Assembly (NCBI GenBank): GCA_002361935.1
Contig: DESD01000025.1
Coordinates: 1,538-17,818, forward strand
Direction: 5' to 3'
Source of the DNA: Ruminococcaceae bacterium UBA3323
GTDB lineage: Bacteria; Bacillota; Clostridia; Oscillospirales; Acutalibacteraceae
Length of the DNA: 16,281 nucleotides
The notes below the pieces were generated by a model that ran no database searches, was not told the DNA's origin, and worked only from the letters and a program-made list of their open reading frames with translations. The stretch's first letter is position 1. Every line of letters begins with the position of its first letter. Position numbers and translations under genes: made by a program. Positions 1-7,589 of this stretch are shown piece after piece.

Positions 1-1
1 G

Positions 2-517
2 AATATTGAAGAACTTTCTGCTTGCGTGTTAAAACTTGTGTCTGAACTGCTTGATGCAAATGATAATCAGACAGAGATAAATAAAATCAACAAAGACATT
101 ATTACACAAGAAAAAATGAAAACCAAATTGCTTGAACACAATACCAACGGCAACATTACAGATGATGACTTTGTAAAAATGACTGCTGACTGTAATGCTG
201 AAATTGAAAGATTACACCAACAAGTTGATATACTGACAGAAACTGCAAAAACCGAACAGGATATGAAAAAAGAACTTGCCAACATCAAAGCAATACTCAA
301 AGCAGCGGAAAAGCATATTGATGATGAAGAGATAGACAAAGCTTTTGTTGACAGGTATATCAAAGAAATTATCGTTTACCACGAAGAAGATGTAACACGG
401 TTTGAAATCCGCTTAAATGCAGGCACAATGATTGAAAAATTCCTTGAAAATACCGGGGGTCGTACAGGTCACATAAGTAAAAAGATGATCAAGGCTTACG
501 AGGAATCAATGAAGTAA
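2..517 (+). CDS. Large serine recombinase, C-terminal fragment (cut by window edge)
   Basis: The frame is open from the first bases of the window to a TAA stop, so only the last 171 or so residues are visible. They are strongly charged and helical, with heptad-like stretches (EINKINKDI, EIERLHQQVDIL, ELANIKAILKAAEK) and the spacing NGNITDDDFVKM. This is the pattern of the coiled-coil C-terminal part of large serine recombinases, where a turn with 'G-x-I-x-x-x-x-F' separates two long helices. The catalytic serine domain and zinc ribbon would lie upstream, outside the window. Such enzymes integrate and excise transposons, conjugative elements and phages. The GTG at 26 is an internal valine codon, not a credible start. 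The family call rests on overall pattern, not on catalytic residues. A generic coiled-coil protein is the alternative. Confidence 0.72.
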   Translation, partial: NIEELSACVLKLVSELLDANDNQTEINKINKDIITQEKMKTKLLEHNTNGNITDDDFVKMTADCNAEIERLHQQVDILTETAKTEQDMKKELANIKAILKAAEKHIDDEEIDKAFVDRYIKEIIVYHEEDVTRFEIRLNAGTMIEKFLENTGGRTGHISKKMIKAYEESMK

Positions 518-556
518 GAACGGTTTTTAAATAATCTTTCTTTTTGAGATTAGATG

Positions 557-632
557 AAAACCAATGAATACCCGACTTTATAATGTGTTTGATAAACACT
601 TCGATTCTTTTCCGGGTTAATTCATTTTGATT
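557..632. repeat. Imperfect inverted repeat downstream of the recombinase
   Basis: The left arm around 563-574 (AATGAATACCCG) is matched in reverse complement by the right arm at 613-627 (CGGGTTAATTCATT), with 12 pairs and a 2-nt bulge. The space between contains a small perfect hairpin, GTGTTT-GAT-AAACAC (585-599). No T-run follows, so it is not an obvious terminator. Its place 40-115 bp after a recombinase gene makes an attachment-site or element-end role conceivable, but this is inference. The intergenic stretch 518-716 otherwise holds only the two terminators listed separately. Confidence 0.4.
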
Positions 633-652
633 GCTAACAAAAGTAATCCATG

Positions 653-677
653 GGCACGGCAACAGCCGTGTCTTTTT
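653..677 (+). terminator. Intrinsic terminator after the recombinase
   Basis: The arms GGCACGGC (653-660) and GCCGTGTC (665-672) pair over 8 bp with one G-U, closing an AACA tetraloop. TTTTT follows at 673-677. This would end plus-strand transcription coming from the recombinase before it enters the opposing sugar operon. Confidence 0.8.
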
Positions 678-681
678 GATT

Positions 682-710
682 AAAAAAACGGAGATGATAT
701 CATCCCCGTT
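682..710 (-). terminator. Intrinsic terminator of the sugar operon
   Basis: Read on the minus strand, AACGGGGATGAT pairs with ATCATCTCCGTT over 12 bp with one G-T, and a run of T follows (A-run at 682-688 on the plus strand). It begins about 7 bp beyond the stop codon of the six-hairpin glycosidase, so it ends the three-gene operon. It stands almost tail to tail with the plus-strand terminator at 653-677. Confidence 0.85.
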
Positions 711-716
711 ACAGTC

Positions 717-2765
717 TTATTCAAATGATAAAGTATTAAAATCAAACACGGCAGACAGCTTTTCGGTTTGATAAATCTTATGATTATATTCCACTGAAAT
801 ACCCTTTTTATCCGCCGTTACATTAAAGCTTTTTGAGAACAGCTTTATACCGAAGAGCGAAATTTCAGGGCATTCCGCAGTAATTTTGGGCATAATCCTA
901 AGCTTATTCATGCCAACCGCGCGAAGCCCGAAAAGGCCCTCTGTAACAACTCTTGCAAAAAGAAGACTTTCTGCAGCAAGATGCGCCCGGTTTCCCTCCG
1001 GATATGCTTCATACGGATAAGGCGCATGAGAGCCAAGAAGCCTGTTTTTACAATAGTTTATCGTTTCCTTCATTCCCTTTTCCGCCTTTCCTGCCAGAAA
1101 AGTTCCGCGAAGAGCAAAAAGAAGCGATCTATCCCAGGTAGTATCATTATCAGAGGTTGAACGCATCATTCCGTCATAATAAAGCTTAGACGAAAACAGT
1201 GCTTTAACCGTTTCATCGGCTCTGTTAAAAATTTCAACAGTAAGCGGCATACATATCCATGAACGAAGATTAACATTGCCGTCATAATACCGATATGTGG
1301 CAAAACCCTCAACTGTTCGCCCAAAATAGTTTTCGATGCTTTTCTTCAGCTCATCCTGCTCTTTCAGCCACAGTTTCTTATGGTCATTATCTCCGACCGC
1401 ATCCGCAAGAACTGCAGCGTTGCCGAGAGCATCATACGTGATGCAAGAGGTAAAAAGATTGGCATTTCCGGAAGGAAATCTATTTTCAAGTTCATCGGAA
1501 TCGCTTGCAATAATGCCATCGGCTGTTTTTCTGGATAACGCAAAATCAAGGCACCATACAAGATTATCCCAAAATCTTTCAACCAGCTTTTTATCACTCA
1601 TTTCAAGAAGAAACCTTGAAATGCCATAGACGTACATTTCACCATCGCCTCTGTCTCCTGCGCCATTCCAAAAATCTATTCCCTCTGCAATAATGCTTGT
1701 AACAAGAGCTTTTTTATCCTGCATCGGCTTATCCGTTTTATCCATATAGCTTTCATAAAGCGAGTAGCAGTTAATACTTTGCTCTATGCCCGCTGCATAG
1801 CCGGAAAACGGAAAAAACGGATTAGCATATTCACATTGATCATTGCTCCACAGCGCAGCATAATAATTGCCGCCTCCGGGAGAATGCATCAAACCGTTTT
1901 TAGTTTTGAAAATACTTTCACTGCCTCTTAAAACGCAATGAGAGAACTGCGCATTCAGCTCTTTTATCGGCGTTTCCAGACGAAGGGATGTAAACATTTC
2001 ATCAATAAAGCTTCTTCTTGCCTCAATTTCTTTAACAATTGAAAAATCTGCTAAATCATTTTTTTGATAGGCATAATAAACTGAATAAAACTTTACAGTT
2101 TTATTGCTTTTCAAAACAAATTCACGGTTTTCTTTTGAAGAGGCTTTAAATACATCCCCAAAAGAAGAAACACATTTTGCCGTTATTGCTCCGTCAACAC
2201 AAAAATAAGAATTCGTCTTTTTTGAAAAAGGCTGTGCACAAACTTCAACACTGCATTCTTTGCTGCTGTTACTGCAGATACTTACAATTTCAATAAGTGC
2301 CGGCTGATTAACAGCAGGAAGAAATTCACGGGTAATGCTGATATTTGTATCAACTCCGGATTTAATTTTCAGATTACCTTTTACAGATATTTCTCTTGGA
2401 TATTCCGTAACTGATTTATGATTTACTTTAATATCAGCAGCGGAAAAATTGAAATTATAGCAGAATGAGGATTGCGTAACATTGGGCTGAACACGAAGGG
2501 TTGGAACAACAAGATGCTTCATCAGCTTCAATCTTCCGTATTTATCCTTACCATAGCTTAAAATTGCGGAAGAATAGAAGCCTGACATTTCAATATGATC
2601 TGCGCATTTATCTTTTTCCTCGCCTATTTTCCAGACAACCTCGTTATCATTATTCAAATATCTTTTTCTCGGAATATTCAAATCCTGCGCCTTTGGCCTT
2701 GCCCATGGGGCAAAGCTTTTCGGCTTCATCAAATTTGCATAAAGCGTATAAAGTTTTTTGCTCAT
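717..2765 (-). CDS. Six-hairpin glycosidase, family unassigned
   Basis: This 682-residue protein has no signal peptide or membrane segment, so it should act in the cytoplasm. About residues 1-260 look like a beta-rich N-terminal domain. About 265-625 look like an (alpha/alpha)6 barrel, and a short beta tail follows. Candidate catalytic sites are D309 in LWSNDQCEY (residues 305-312), a typical place for a general acid in six-hairpin enzymes, and the acidic cluster E586/E590/E599 in YEAYPEGN...LAAES. The segment VTEGLFGLR (607-615) is also typical of such barrels. I cannot assign a CAZy family by eye; GH65-, GH78-, GH94- and GH63-like enzymes share the fold. The gene is last in an operon with a GH36 alpha-galactosidase and a sugar symporter. 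It probably processes the second sugar of the same oligosaccharide. The start is set by GAGGAAGG six bases upstream and a TAATG overlap with the transporter. Confidence 0.75.
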   Translation of the reverse strand: MSKKLYTLYANLMKPKSFAPWARPKAQDLNIPRKRYLNNDNEVVWKIGEEKDKCADHIEMSGFYSSAILSYGKDKYGRLKLMKHLVVPTLRVQPNVTQSSFCYNFNFSAADIKVNHKSVTEYPREISVKGNLKIKSGVDTNISITREFLPAVNQPALIEIVSICSNSSKECSVEVCAQPFSKKTNSYFCVDGAITAKCVSSFGDVFKASSKENREFVLKSNKTVKFYSVYYAYQKNDLADFSIVKEIEARRSFIDEMFTSLRLETPIKELNAQFSHCVLRGSESIFKTKNGLMHSPGGGNYYAALWSNDQCEYANPFFPFSGYAAGIEQSINCYSLYESYMDKTDKPMQDKKALVTSIIAEGIDFWNGAGDRGDGEMYVYGISRFLLEMSDKKLVERFWDNLVWCLDFALSRKTADGIIASDSDELENRFPSGNANLFTSCITYDALGNAAVLADAVGDNDHKKLWLKEQDELKKSIENYFGRTVEGFATYRYYDGNVNLRSWICMPLTVEIFNRADETVKALFSSKLYYDGMMRSTSDNDTTWDRSLLFALRGTFLAGKAEKGMKETINYCKNRLLGSHAPYPYEAYPEGNRAHLAAESLLFARVVTEGLFGLRAVGMNKLRIMPKITAECPEISLFGIKLFSKSFNVTADKKGISVEYNHKIYQTEKLSAVFDFNTLSFE

Positions 2766-2779
2766 TAAAAACCTTCCTC
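2765..2779 (-). promoter_or_regulatory. Coupled start: TAATG overlap with embedded ribosome binding site
   Basis: The transporter stop TAA (2765-2767) shares one base with the ATG of the glycosidase (2763-2765). The Shine-Dalgarno GAGGAAGG (2772-2779) lies inside the last transporter codons, six bases before the ATG. This fixes the glycosidase start and implies translational coupling. Confidence 0.8.
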
Positions 2780-4234
2780 AACCAAAGCCGATTCCGCCTT
2801 AGCGCAATCCTCTACTTCAGCCCTTTCCTTTAACTCATCAATAATCTTCTTATGATCCTTTTCCTTAAGATTATAGAAAAACATCGGAATAACGGAAAGA
2901 ACGCAGCTGATGATTGTTGTTATAATCAGAATATTAAAAATAGGCATTCTTACAGCGTCATTATAAAGCACTGTGTAATCCTCTTTTAAACCGTAATGTT
3001 CATAGAAATAAGGAATAATAAGTCCTGTAAACATACCTGCAAAGGTTGTTATCATTGCGCCGAACTGTGTTATAAAGCCTTCAAGGCGTGTTCCTGTTTT
3101 CCACTGCTGATAGTCAAAAATCTCGGCTGTCATAGAAGACGTAATTACACTGTCTCCTCCCAGCATAAGCGTTGCAAGATAAAGACATGCAATAAATAAA
3201 AATGATGAATTCATTGTAAAAAGCATCAGTGCTGAAAATACGGCACGAAGCAGATTTGTCCATATTAAAACATTTCTTTTTCCAAGCTTTTTTGCAAGCA
3301 GCGGAGCAAGCAGCATAAGCGGAACCGAAGCCGTGCCTATAACAGTGTTCATAATACCCAGCATTACATCGCTTTGAATCTGATAAATACAATACCAGCC
3401 TAAAATAGAGCCTATCCCATATTTAAGGCCACTCAAAACGGAATGAATATTTATAAGCCAAAAATATTTATTTTTGGAAACCTGCTTTATGCCTTCGGAA
3501 AATTTCACCTTTGCAACATAATTTTTCGGAACAACAATTTTTTCCTTTGTTCCTTTAAAGGTAATAAAGCTAAGTATAATACCTACTATTGAGAATACAG
3601 GGAAAAAGATTCTGTAAGTCTTAAAATCAGTCATTCCTCCTGTAAGACCGGCAAGAATCGGAAGCAGCATATTAACGATTGAAGGGCCAAGGCTGTAAAT
3701 AAACATACTTACGGAAAGCAGTGATGTTCTTTCTTCCCCATTCGGTGTAAGCACCTGCGCAAGGCTTGTGAATGCAAGCGCATACAGTGCCTGAAAAATC
3801 ATCAGCACGGAATAGGTAACTCCGATTATGGATACCTTCGCCCAATAGTTTATTTCATTTGGTATAAATGCCATTGCGCAAAGCAGAATTGCAGTTGGAA
3901 TTCCTGTGTAAAGAAGATACGGGCGGAATTTACCCCACTTTGAATTTGTATTATCAATAAGCATACTGATAAACGGAGTTTTCAGAAGATTGATAATTCC
4001 CATTATGATATTAAGCCATGCAAGATGTGTTGGCTTAATACCATATGCAGAGCCTATAAGCAAACAGTTTGCATTCAACGCTACGTAACCGAAAAGTGAA
4101 TTAATTGTATTTACACCTATGCCGCCAATACTGTAGGCAGAAAATTCACTGTATGAAATATACTTTCCCTCTGCCGGTGTTTTCCAATGGCTTTTTACAT
4201 CTGATACGATTGCACCTAAATTGATCTTATTCAT
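2765..4234 (-). CDS. GPH-family (MelB-like) sugar transporter
   Basis: This 489-residue polytopic membrane protein has about 12 hydrophobic segments and hydrophilic ends. The family signature DNTNSKWGKFRPYLL (residues 94-108) corresponds to the loop after helix II of melibiose permease. EIFDYQQWKTGTRLEG, in the second half, matches the other GPH signature. The family carries glycosides, pentosides and hexuronides with Na+ or H+. Aligned by eye to E. coli MelB from memory, the cation-site residues D55, D59 and D124 fall on N82, T86 and an alanine here, so coupling may differ. The C-terminal tail is long and charged (about residues 455-489). It is the middle gene of the operon, 18 bp after the alpha-galactosidase, with AAGGGG upstream of its ATG. 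It probably imports the oligosaccharide cut by the flanking hydrolases. Family assignment is firm; substrate is inferred. Confidence 0.88.
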   Translation of the reverse strand: MNKINLGAIVSDVKSHWKTPAEGKYISYSEFSAYSIGGIGVNTINSLFGYVALNANCLLIGSAYGIKPTHLAWLNIIMGIINLLKTPFISMLIDNTNSKWGKFRPYLLYTGIPTAILLCAMAFIPNEINYWAKVSIIGVTYSVLMIFQALYALAFTSLAQVLTPNGEERTSLLSVSMFIYSLGPSIVNMLLPILAGLTGGMTDFKTYRIFFPVFSIVGIILSFITFKGTKEKIVVPKNYVAKVKFSEGIKQVSKNKYFWLINIHSVLSGLKYGIGSILGWYCIYQIQSDVMLGIMNTVIGTASVPLMLLAPLLAKKLGKRNVLIWTNLLRAVFSALMLFTMNSSFLFIACLYLATLMLGGDSVITSSMTAEIFDYQQWKTGTRLEGFITQFGAMITTFAGMFTGLIIPYFYEHYGLKEDYTVLYNDAVRMPIFNILIITTIISCVLSVIPMFFYNLKEKDHKKIIDELKERAEVEDCAKAESALVEEGF

Positions 4235-4252
4235 GTTTTTACCCCTTAAATA

Positions 4253-5899
4253 TTAACAGCTTTCGCCTGTTTCCGAATTGAATCTGAAGCTTTCTTTTTT
4301 GCCGTCTGCCAAACAGGTAACGGAAATAATATTCCTTTCCGCAAATTCGGCATTCAGAATTTTAATATCCTTTTTTCGTATGGTATCTAAAAAGACCTTC
4401 ATCTGATTATCCTTATAATCTTCAACATTATCGGAAACAAAAAGCAAACTGCCGAAATAGCTGTTTATTTTTGCAAGAAGGGCTCTTTGATCAAAGGTCA
4501 TTTTCGTATTCGTATCTCTTAAAAGGAATACATCAGGATCATTCAGAAAGGCTCTTCCGTTTAAATGACGTCTGAATACAGTACAATTAACCGTATTCGG
4601 CGTACTTACATCTTCTCTGATTCTGTTCTTCTTTCTTATCCATTCCAGATCAACATCAGCACCGATTCGGCAGAAATCCACCTTACCGAAAGCAGGCATA
4701 AGCGGAACACCGCAGCCAAGGATAATTTTATCCCCAACGCAGTCTCGGATTAAATCCATTGCATCGCACATAACCTGGCCTCTTGTTTTATTGTGAATCG
4801 GCAGAACACAGGCAGCATAAAGGAAATCCAGCTTAACCATGTCATAGCCCCATTCATTGAGAATCACATCAAAGAAATGCCTGATGTATGCCGCAGCATC
4901 CTTATTATAGATATCAAGTGCATAGAACGGTCCCCAGTTCGGACCGGCAACATAGGGCTTTCCTTTTTTGTCGCAAACAAGCCAGTCCTTATGCTCTTTA
5001 TAAACCGAAGAATTCGCTGTTACAGCAAGCGGTGCAAGCCACAGCCCTGCAAGCATATTCTTTTTATGTATTTCATCGGCAATCTTTTTCATACCATTCG
5101 GGAATTTATCCTTTTTTGTTTCCGTCCAATCGCCGATAGCCTTCTGATAGCCATCATCAATCTGAAAAATATCAACCTTTTCATCAAGCTTGGAAAGCGA
5201 TTCAAGATCACGAACAACAATATCCTCTGTTATAGAGCCATAGTAGTTATACCATGTTGTATAGCCGCACTTTTTTTCTTTCTGTGTGCACTGAACACCC
5301 ATTAAATCAAAATATTTATCAAATGCAGCATCATACTCATCCGTAAGCATTGCATAATCAGCAATAAGCGTTCTGCCCGAAAAGGTTACACCCTCCAGTT
5401 CCTTTTCAAGGATAACCTGCTGATTCTCGGCATCAAACCTGATAATTGTAAAGCCGCATCTTTCACTGAGCGAGCCGAACAAATCAATCCTGTTGTTTGT
5501 TCTTACATAACCATAGGACCAACCGTAAAACAAACCCTTTCTTCTTGGATATTTGCAGATAAAGTAATCGCCCGATTTACCGATACCTATTTTCTTAACC
5601 AAAGGAGTTTTAACATAAAATTCCGTAAATCTGCTGAGTCCCTTCATTTCCTCATCAATAAAATATTCCCTGCTGTCTGTCCAGGACTGGTAACCATTTA
5701 CAAACACACGGTTATCCTGATTAAACTGATAAGGATAGGCAATCTGAAATTTCTGAATCGTTAAAGGCTCTTTAGCATTCAGATACATTGTTGTTCTGCA
5801 TCCATCCTCCTGTTTTTCAATAGAAAAATGAGCGGATTCAAGCTCTTTTGCAGTAAAGCTTTTCCCCTTTACAGTATAGTTTATAAATACTTTTTCCAT
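4253..5899 (-). CDS. GH36 alpha-galactosidase
   Basis: This enzyme of 548 residues matches the length and layout of the compact Thermotoga-type GH36 alpha-galactosidases rather than the 720-residue type. It removes terminal alpha-1,6-galactose from melibiose- or raffinose-like sugars. An N-terminal beta-sandwich (about 1-200) includes NGYQSWTDSR (68-77). It is followed by a TIM barrel with QIDDGYQ (246-252) and GLWLAP (285-290). VKLDF (355-359) carries the nucleophile D358, and CRIGADVD (410-417) carries the acid/base D415. ILGCGVPLMPAFG between them is typical of the family. There is no signal peptide, so the protein is cytoplasmic. It is the first gene of the sugar operon. GAGAGG lies about nine bases before the ATG. 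Alpha-galactosidase is the best activity call, though some GH36 members are N-acetylgalactosaminidases or stachyose-type transferases. Confidence 0.9.
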   Translation of the reverse strand: MEKVFINYTVKGKSFTAKELESAHFSIEKQEDGCRTTMYLNAKEPLTIQKFQIAYPYQFNQDNRVFVNGYQSWTDSREYFIDEEMKGLSRFTEFYVKTPLVKKIGIGKSGDYFICKYPRRKGLFYGWSYGYVRTNNRIDLFGSLSERCGFTIIRFDAENQQVILEKELEGVTFSGRTLIADYAMLTDEYDAAFDKYFDLMGVQCTQKEKKCGYTTWYNYYGSITEDIVVRDLESLSKLDEKVDIFQIDDGYQKAIGDWTETKKDKFPNGMKKIADEIHKKNMLAGLWLAPLAVTANSSVYKEHKDWLVCDKKGKPYVAGPNWGPFYALDIYNKDAAAYIRHFFDVILNEWGYDMVKLDFLYAACVLPIHNKTRGQVMCDAMDLIRDCVGDKIILGCGVPLMPAFGKVDFCRIGADVDLEWIRKKNRIREDVSTPNTVNCTVFRRHLNGRAFLNDPDVFLLRDTNTKMTFDQRALLAKINSYFGSLLFVSDNVEDYKDNQMKVFLDTIRKKDIKILNAEFAERNIISVTCLADGKKESFRFNSETGESC

Positions 5900-5933
5900 A
5901 AATATTTACCTCTCATAAAAATATACATAATAC

Positions 5934-5981
5934 AATACCATATATAATACCATATATAATACCATATATAATACCATATTT
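5934..5981. repeat. Tandem 12-bp repeat, four copies
   Basis: The unit AATACCATATAT starts at 5934, 5946, 5958 and 5970. The first three copies are identical and the fourth differs at one base (AATACCATATTT). On the minus strand the array reads as repeated TGGTATTAT, an extended -10-like element, in the leader and promoter zone of the sugar operon. The same 12-mer occurs once more at 11814-11825 in the mreB promoter. Confidence 0.92.
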
Positions 5982-5986
5982 GGCAA
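5956..5986 (-). promoter_or_regulatory. Possible promoter of the sugar operon
   Basis: On the minus strand TTGCCA (5981-5986) precedes TATTAT (5956-5961) by 19 bp, and the -10 carries an upstream TGG. The spacing is longer than ideal. Because the 12-bp repeats supply other TGGTATTAT copies, several overlapping starts are possible. No clear operator for a LacI- or AraC-type regulator was seen, and no regulator gene is in the window. Confidence 0.4.
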
Positions 5987-6049
5987 TTAAAAGCTATATA
6001 TTAATCAGCAATTATAATATAAAAATCGGCAGATAAAGCGTTATGGTAT

Positions 6050-6081
6050 AAAAACAGCAGCACAGAAAATTCCATGCTGCT
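6050..6081 (-). terminator. Intrinsic terminator of the tadA operon
   Basis: On the minus strand AGCAGCAT (6074-6081) pairs with GTGCTGCT (6056-6063) around a 10-nt loop. G and TTTTT follow (plus-strand A-run 6050-6054). It lies 13 bp past the tadA stop codon. Confidence 0.75.
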
Positions 6082-6093
6082 TAGTAAAGCTAT

Positions 6094-6540
6094 TTACTTT
6101 ACACTTCGGAGTTCCTTAAAAAAGTCTCTTAACAGAGCTGAACACTCTTTTTCATAAACACCGCCGACAATTTCCGGCTTATGATTATACGGAAGATCAT
6201 TAAAATTAACAACAGAGCCGAACGAGCCTGCCTTTTTATCATAGGCACCGAATGTAACCTTTTTTATCCTTGAATTAATAATTGCTCCTGCACACATCGG
6301 GCACGGCTCCAGAGTTACATACATTTCACACTGCCAAAGACGCCAGCCGCCAAGCACTTTGCACGCATTATCTATTGCCTCTGCTTCGGCATGATAAAGC
6401 GCATTTTTTCCGAGCTCACGTCTGTTTCTGCCCTCACCTACTATTACATTTTCTTTAACCACTACTGCACCAACGGGAACTTCGCCTTCTGCAGCGCTTA
6501 TCCGGGCAAGCTCAATTGCCCTTTTCATAAATTCATTCAT
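6094..6540 (-). CDS. tadA: tRNA adenosine(34) deaminase TadA
   Basis: This 148-residue cytidine-deaminase-fold enzyme converts adenosine 34 to inosine in the anticodon of tRNA-Arg(ACG). The zinc site is clear: HAE at 50-52, where H50 binds zinc and E52 shuttles the proton, and PCPMC at 79-83 with C80 and C83. The N-terminal MNEFMKRAIELA and the segment EVPVGAVVV (20-28) are typical of TadA and set it apart from cytidine or guanine deaminases. Length is normal. The start overlaps the stop of the upstream protease gene as ATGA (6537-6540), with no convincing Shine-Dalgarno, so translation is probably coupled. It is the last gene of the four-gene minus-strand operon. Confidence 0.95.
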   Translation of the reverse strand: MNEFMKRAIELARISAAEGEVPVGAVVVKENVIVGEGRNRRELGKNALYHAEAEAIDNACKVLGGWRLWQCEMYVTLEPCPMCAGAIINSRIKKVTFGAYDKKAGSFGSVVNFNDLPYNHKPEIVGGVYEKECSALLRDFFKELRSVK

Positions 6541-7562
6541 CGTATTGTTGCTATTATTGAAATGATAAAATATGCGAATGGGAATATCATACCCGGAACA
6601 AAGAAAAATGCTGCAAGCTTTTTGCCTGTGGTATTCTGAAACGGCTCATAAACAGCTTTTTCACTTTTCCTGAAATAGCCTTTAAAGCCAAGTATCAGCG
6701 CAGAAATGCCGCCGACAACAATCCATCCCACAAAAAACCAAACCGTAATATCCTCTGTTTTAATGCCAGCAAAATGCTCAACAACACTTGAAACAACACT
6801 CATGGAGTTGTTAAGCAAATGAATCAGAACGGCAGGAATAATACTGTCCGTTTTAACCGTTACATATCCCAAAATCAAGCCAACAAGCGTTGCAAAAACA
6901 AACTGAACCAAATTTGCATGCATAAGCCCGAAAACAATTGAAACGGCTACAACGCCGAAAGCCTTGCCATGCTTTCTAAGTAAACCCAATCCGCAGCAGC
7001 GCATACCGAATTCTTCACAAAGGGCAGGCATAACTGCTGTTCCTATTGCTATTGCAATGCTTGTTACAAAAGAATCCGGTTCCGGGGTTTCATACTGTAA
7101 CGGGTCATGCCCCAAAGCCTGAAAAAATGCAACAACAATGCCTACAACATAGTTTGAGGCAATACAGCAAAGCATACCGAAGGTTACCCAAAGATACATA
7201 TCCTTGCCGGAAACCTTTTTGGTTGGAATAATATCTACAGTATATTTTTTTCTGTTCAGATAAGCCATTACGCCAAACGGAATTACAATACAAATCAAAT
7301 CCACTGCAACAATTCCAAAACAGGTTTGAAACAAAGCAGAATTATCGTACAGTTCTCTCAGTCCGCAAACCTCAAGAAGTAAAACACAGGCAAGCTGAAG
7401 CAGAACAAAGGCGGAAATTGCAATACCGAAAATATTGCCGAGACGCCTGATGCTCTTTCTTTCCATTTTGGCTTTTTCCATATAAAATCTGTTTTTCATT
7501 GCAGCTTCGTTATAATCATGATTCTGCTGATTAAACTGCGGCGGCTGATAATAATTGTTCAA
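6537..7562 (-). CDS. CPBP-family intramembrane glutamic protease
   Basis: This 341-residue membrane protein has about eight hydrophobic segments. The three motifs of the CPBP (CAAX protease/bacteriocin-processing, Abi) family are present: EEFGMR (183-188, EExxxR), FGLMH (211-215, FxxxH) and HLLNN (248-252, HxxxN). These place a Glu/His active site inside the membrane, as in Rce1. A polar, Asn/Gln/Tyr-rich cytoplasmic head (about 1-40) comes before the first membrane segment. The substrate is unknown; family members include bacteriocin-immunity proteins and housekeeping proteases, and nothing here points to a bacteriocin locus. The start is TTG, chosen because GAGGG lies six bases upstream; the next ATG (residue 22) has no such site. 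It sits 27 bp after galU and overlaps tadA by four bases. Confidence 0.87.
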   Translation of the reverse strand: MNNYYQPPQFNQQNHDYNEAAMKNRFYMEKAKMERKSIRRLGNIFGIAISAFVLLQLACVLLLEVCGLRELYDNSALFQTCFGIVAVDLICIVIPFGVMAYLNRKKYTVDIIPTKKVSGKDMYLWVTFGMLCCIASNYVVGIVVAFFQALGHDPLQYETPEPDSFVTSIAIAIGTAVMPALCEEFGMRCCGLGLLRKHGKAFGVVAVSIVFGLMHANLVQFVFATLVGLILGYVTVKTDSIIPAVLIHLLNNSMSVVSSVVEHFAGIKTEDITVWFFVGWIVVGGISALILGFKGYFRKSEKAVYEPFQNTTGKKLAAFFFVPGMIFPFAYFIISIIATIR

Positions 7563-7568
7563 AATTTT

Positions 7569-7573
7569 CCCTC
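7569..7573 (-). promoter_or_regulatory. Ribosome binding site deciding a TTG start
   Basis: GAGGG on the minus strand lies six bases before TTG (7560-7562). It supports TTG as the start of the CPBP protease rather than the ATG 21 codons further in. Confidence 0.65.
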
Positions 7574-7589
7574 GATTTTCTAAAGCCCG

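Noticed and set aside
4793..5305. Long open frame (170 codons) on the plus strand opposite the alpha-galactosidase
   Set aside because: It is antisense to a firm GH36 gene, has no ribosome binding site and no recognisable domain.
5943..5972. Plus-strand TATAAT boxes inside the 12-bp repeats as a promoter antisense to tadA
   Set aside because: No TTGACA-like box lies 16-18 bp upstream of any copy.
6537..7562. CPBP protease as bacteriocin immunity or phage defence
   Set aside because: No bacteriocin precursor, transporter or defence gene is nearby. The housekeeping neighbours give no support.
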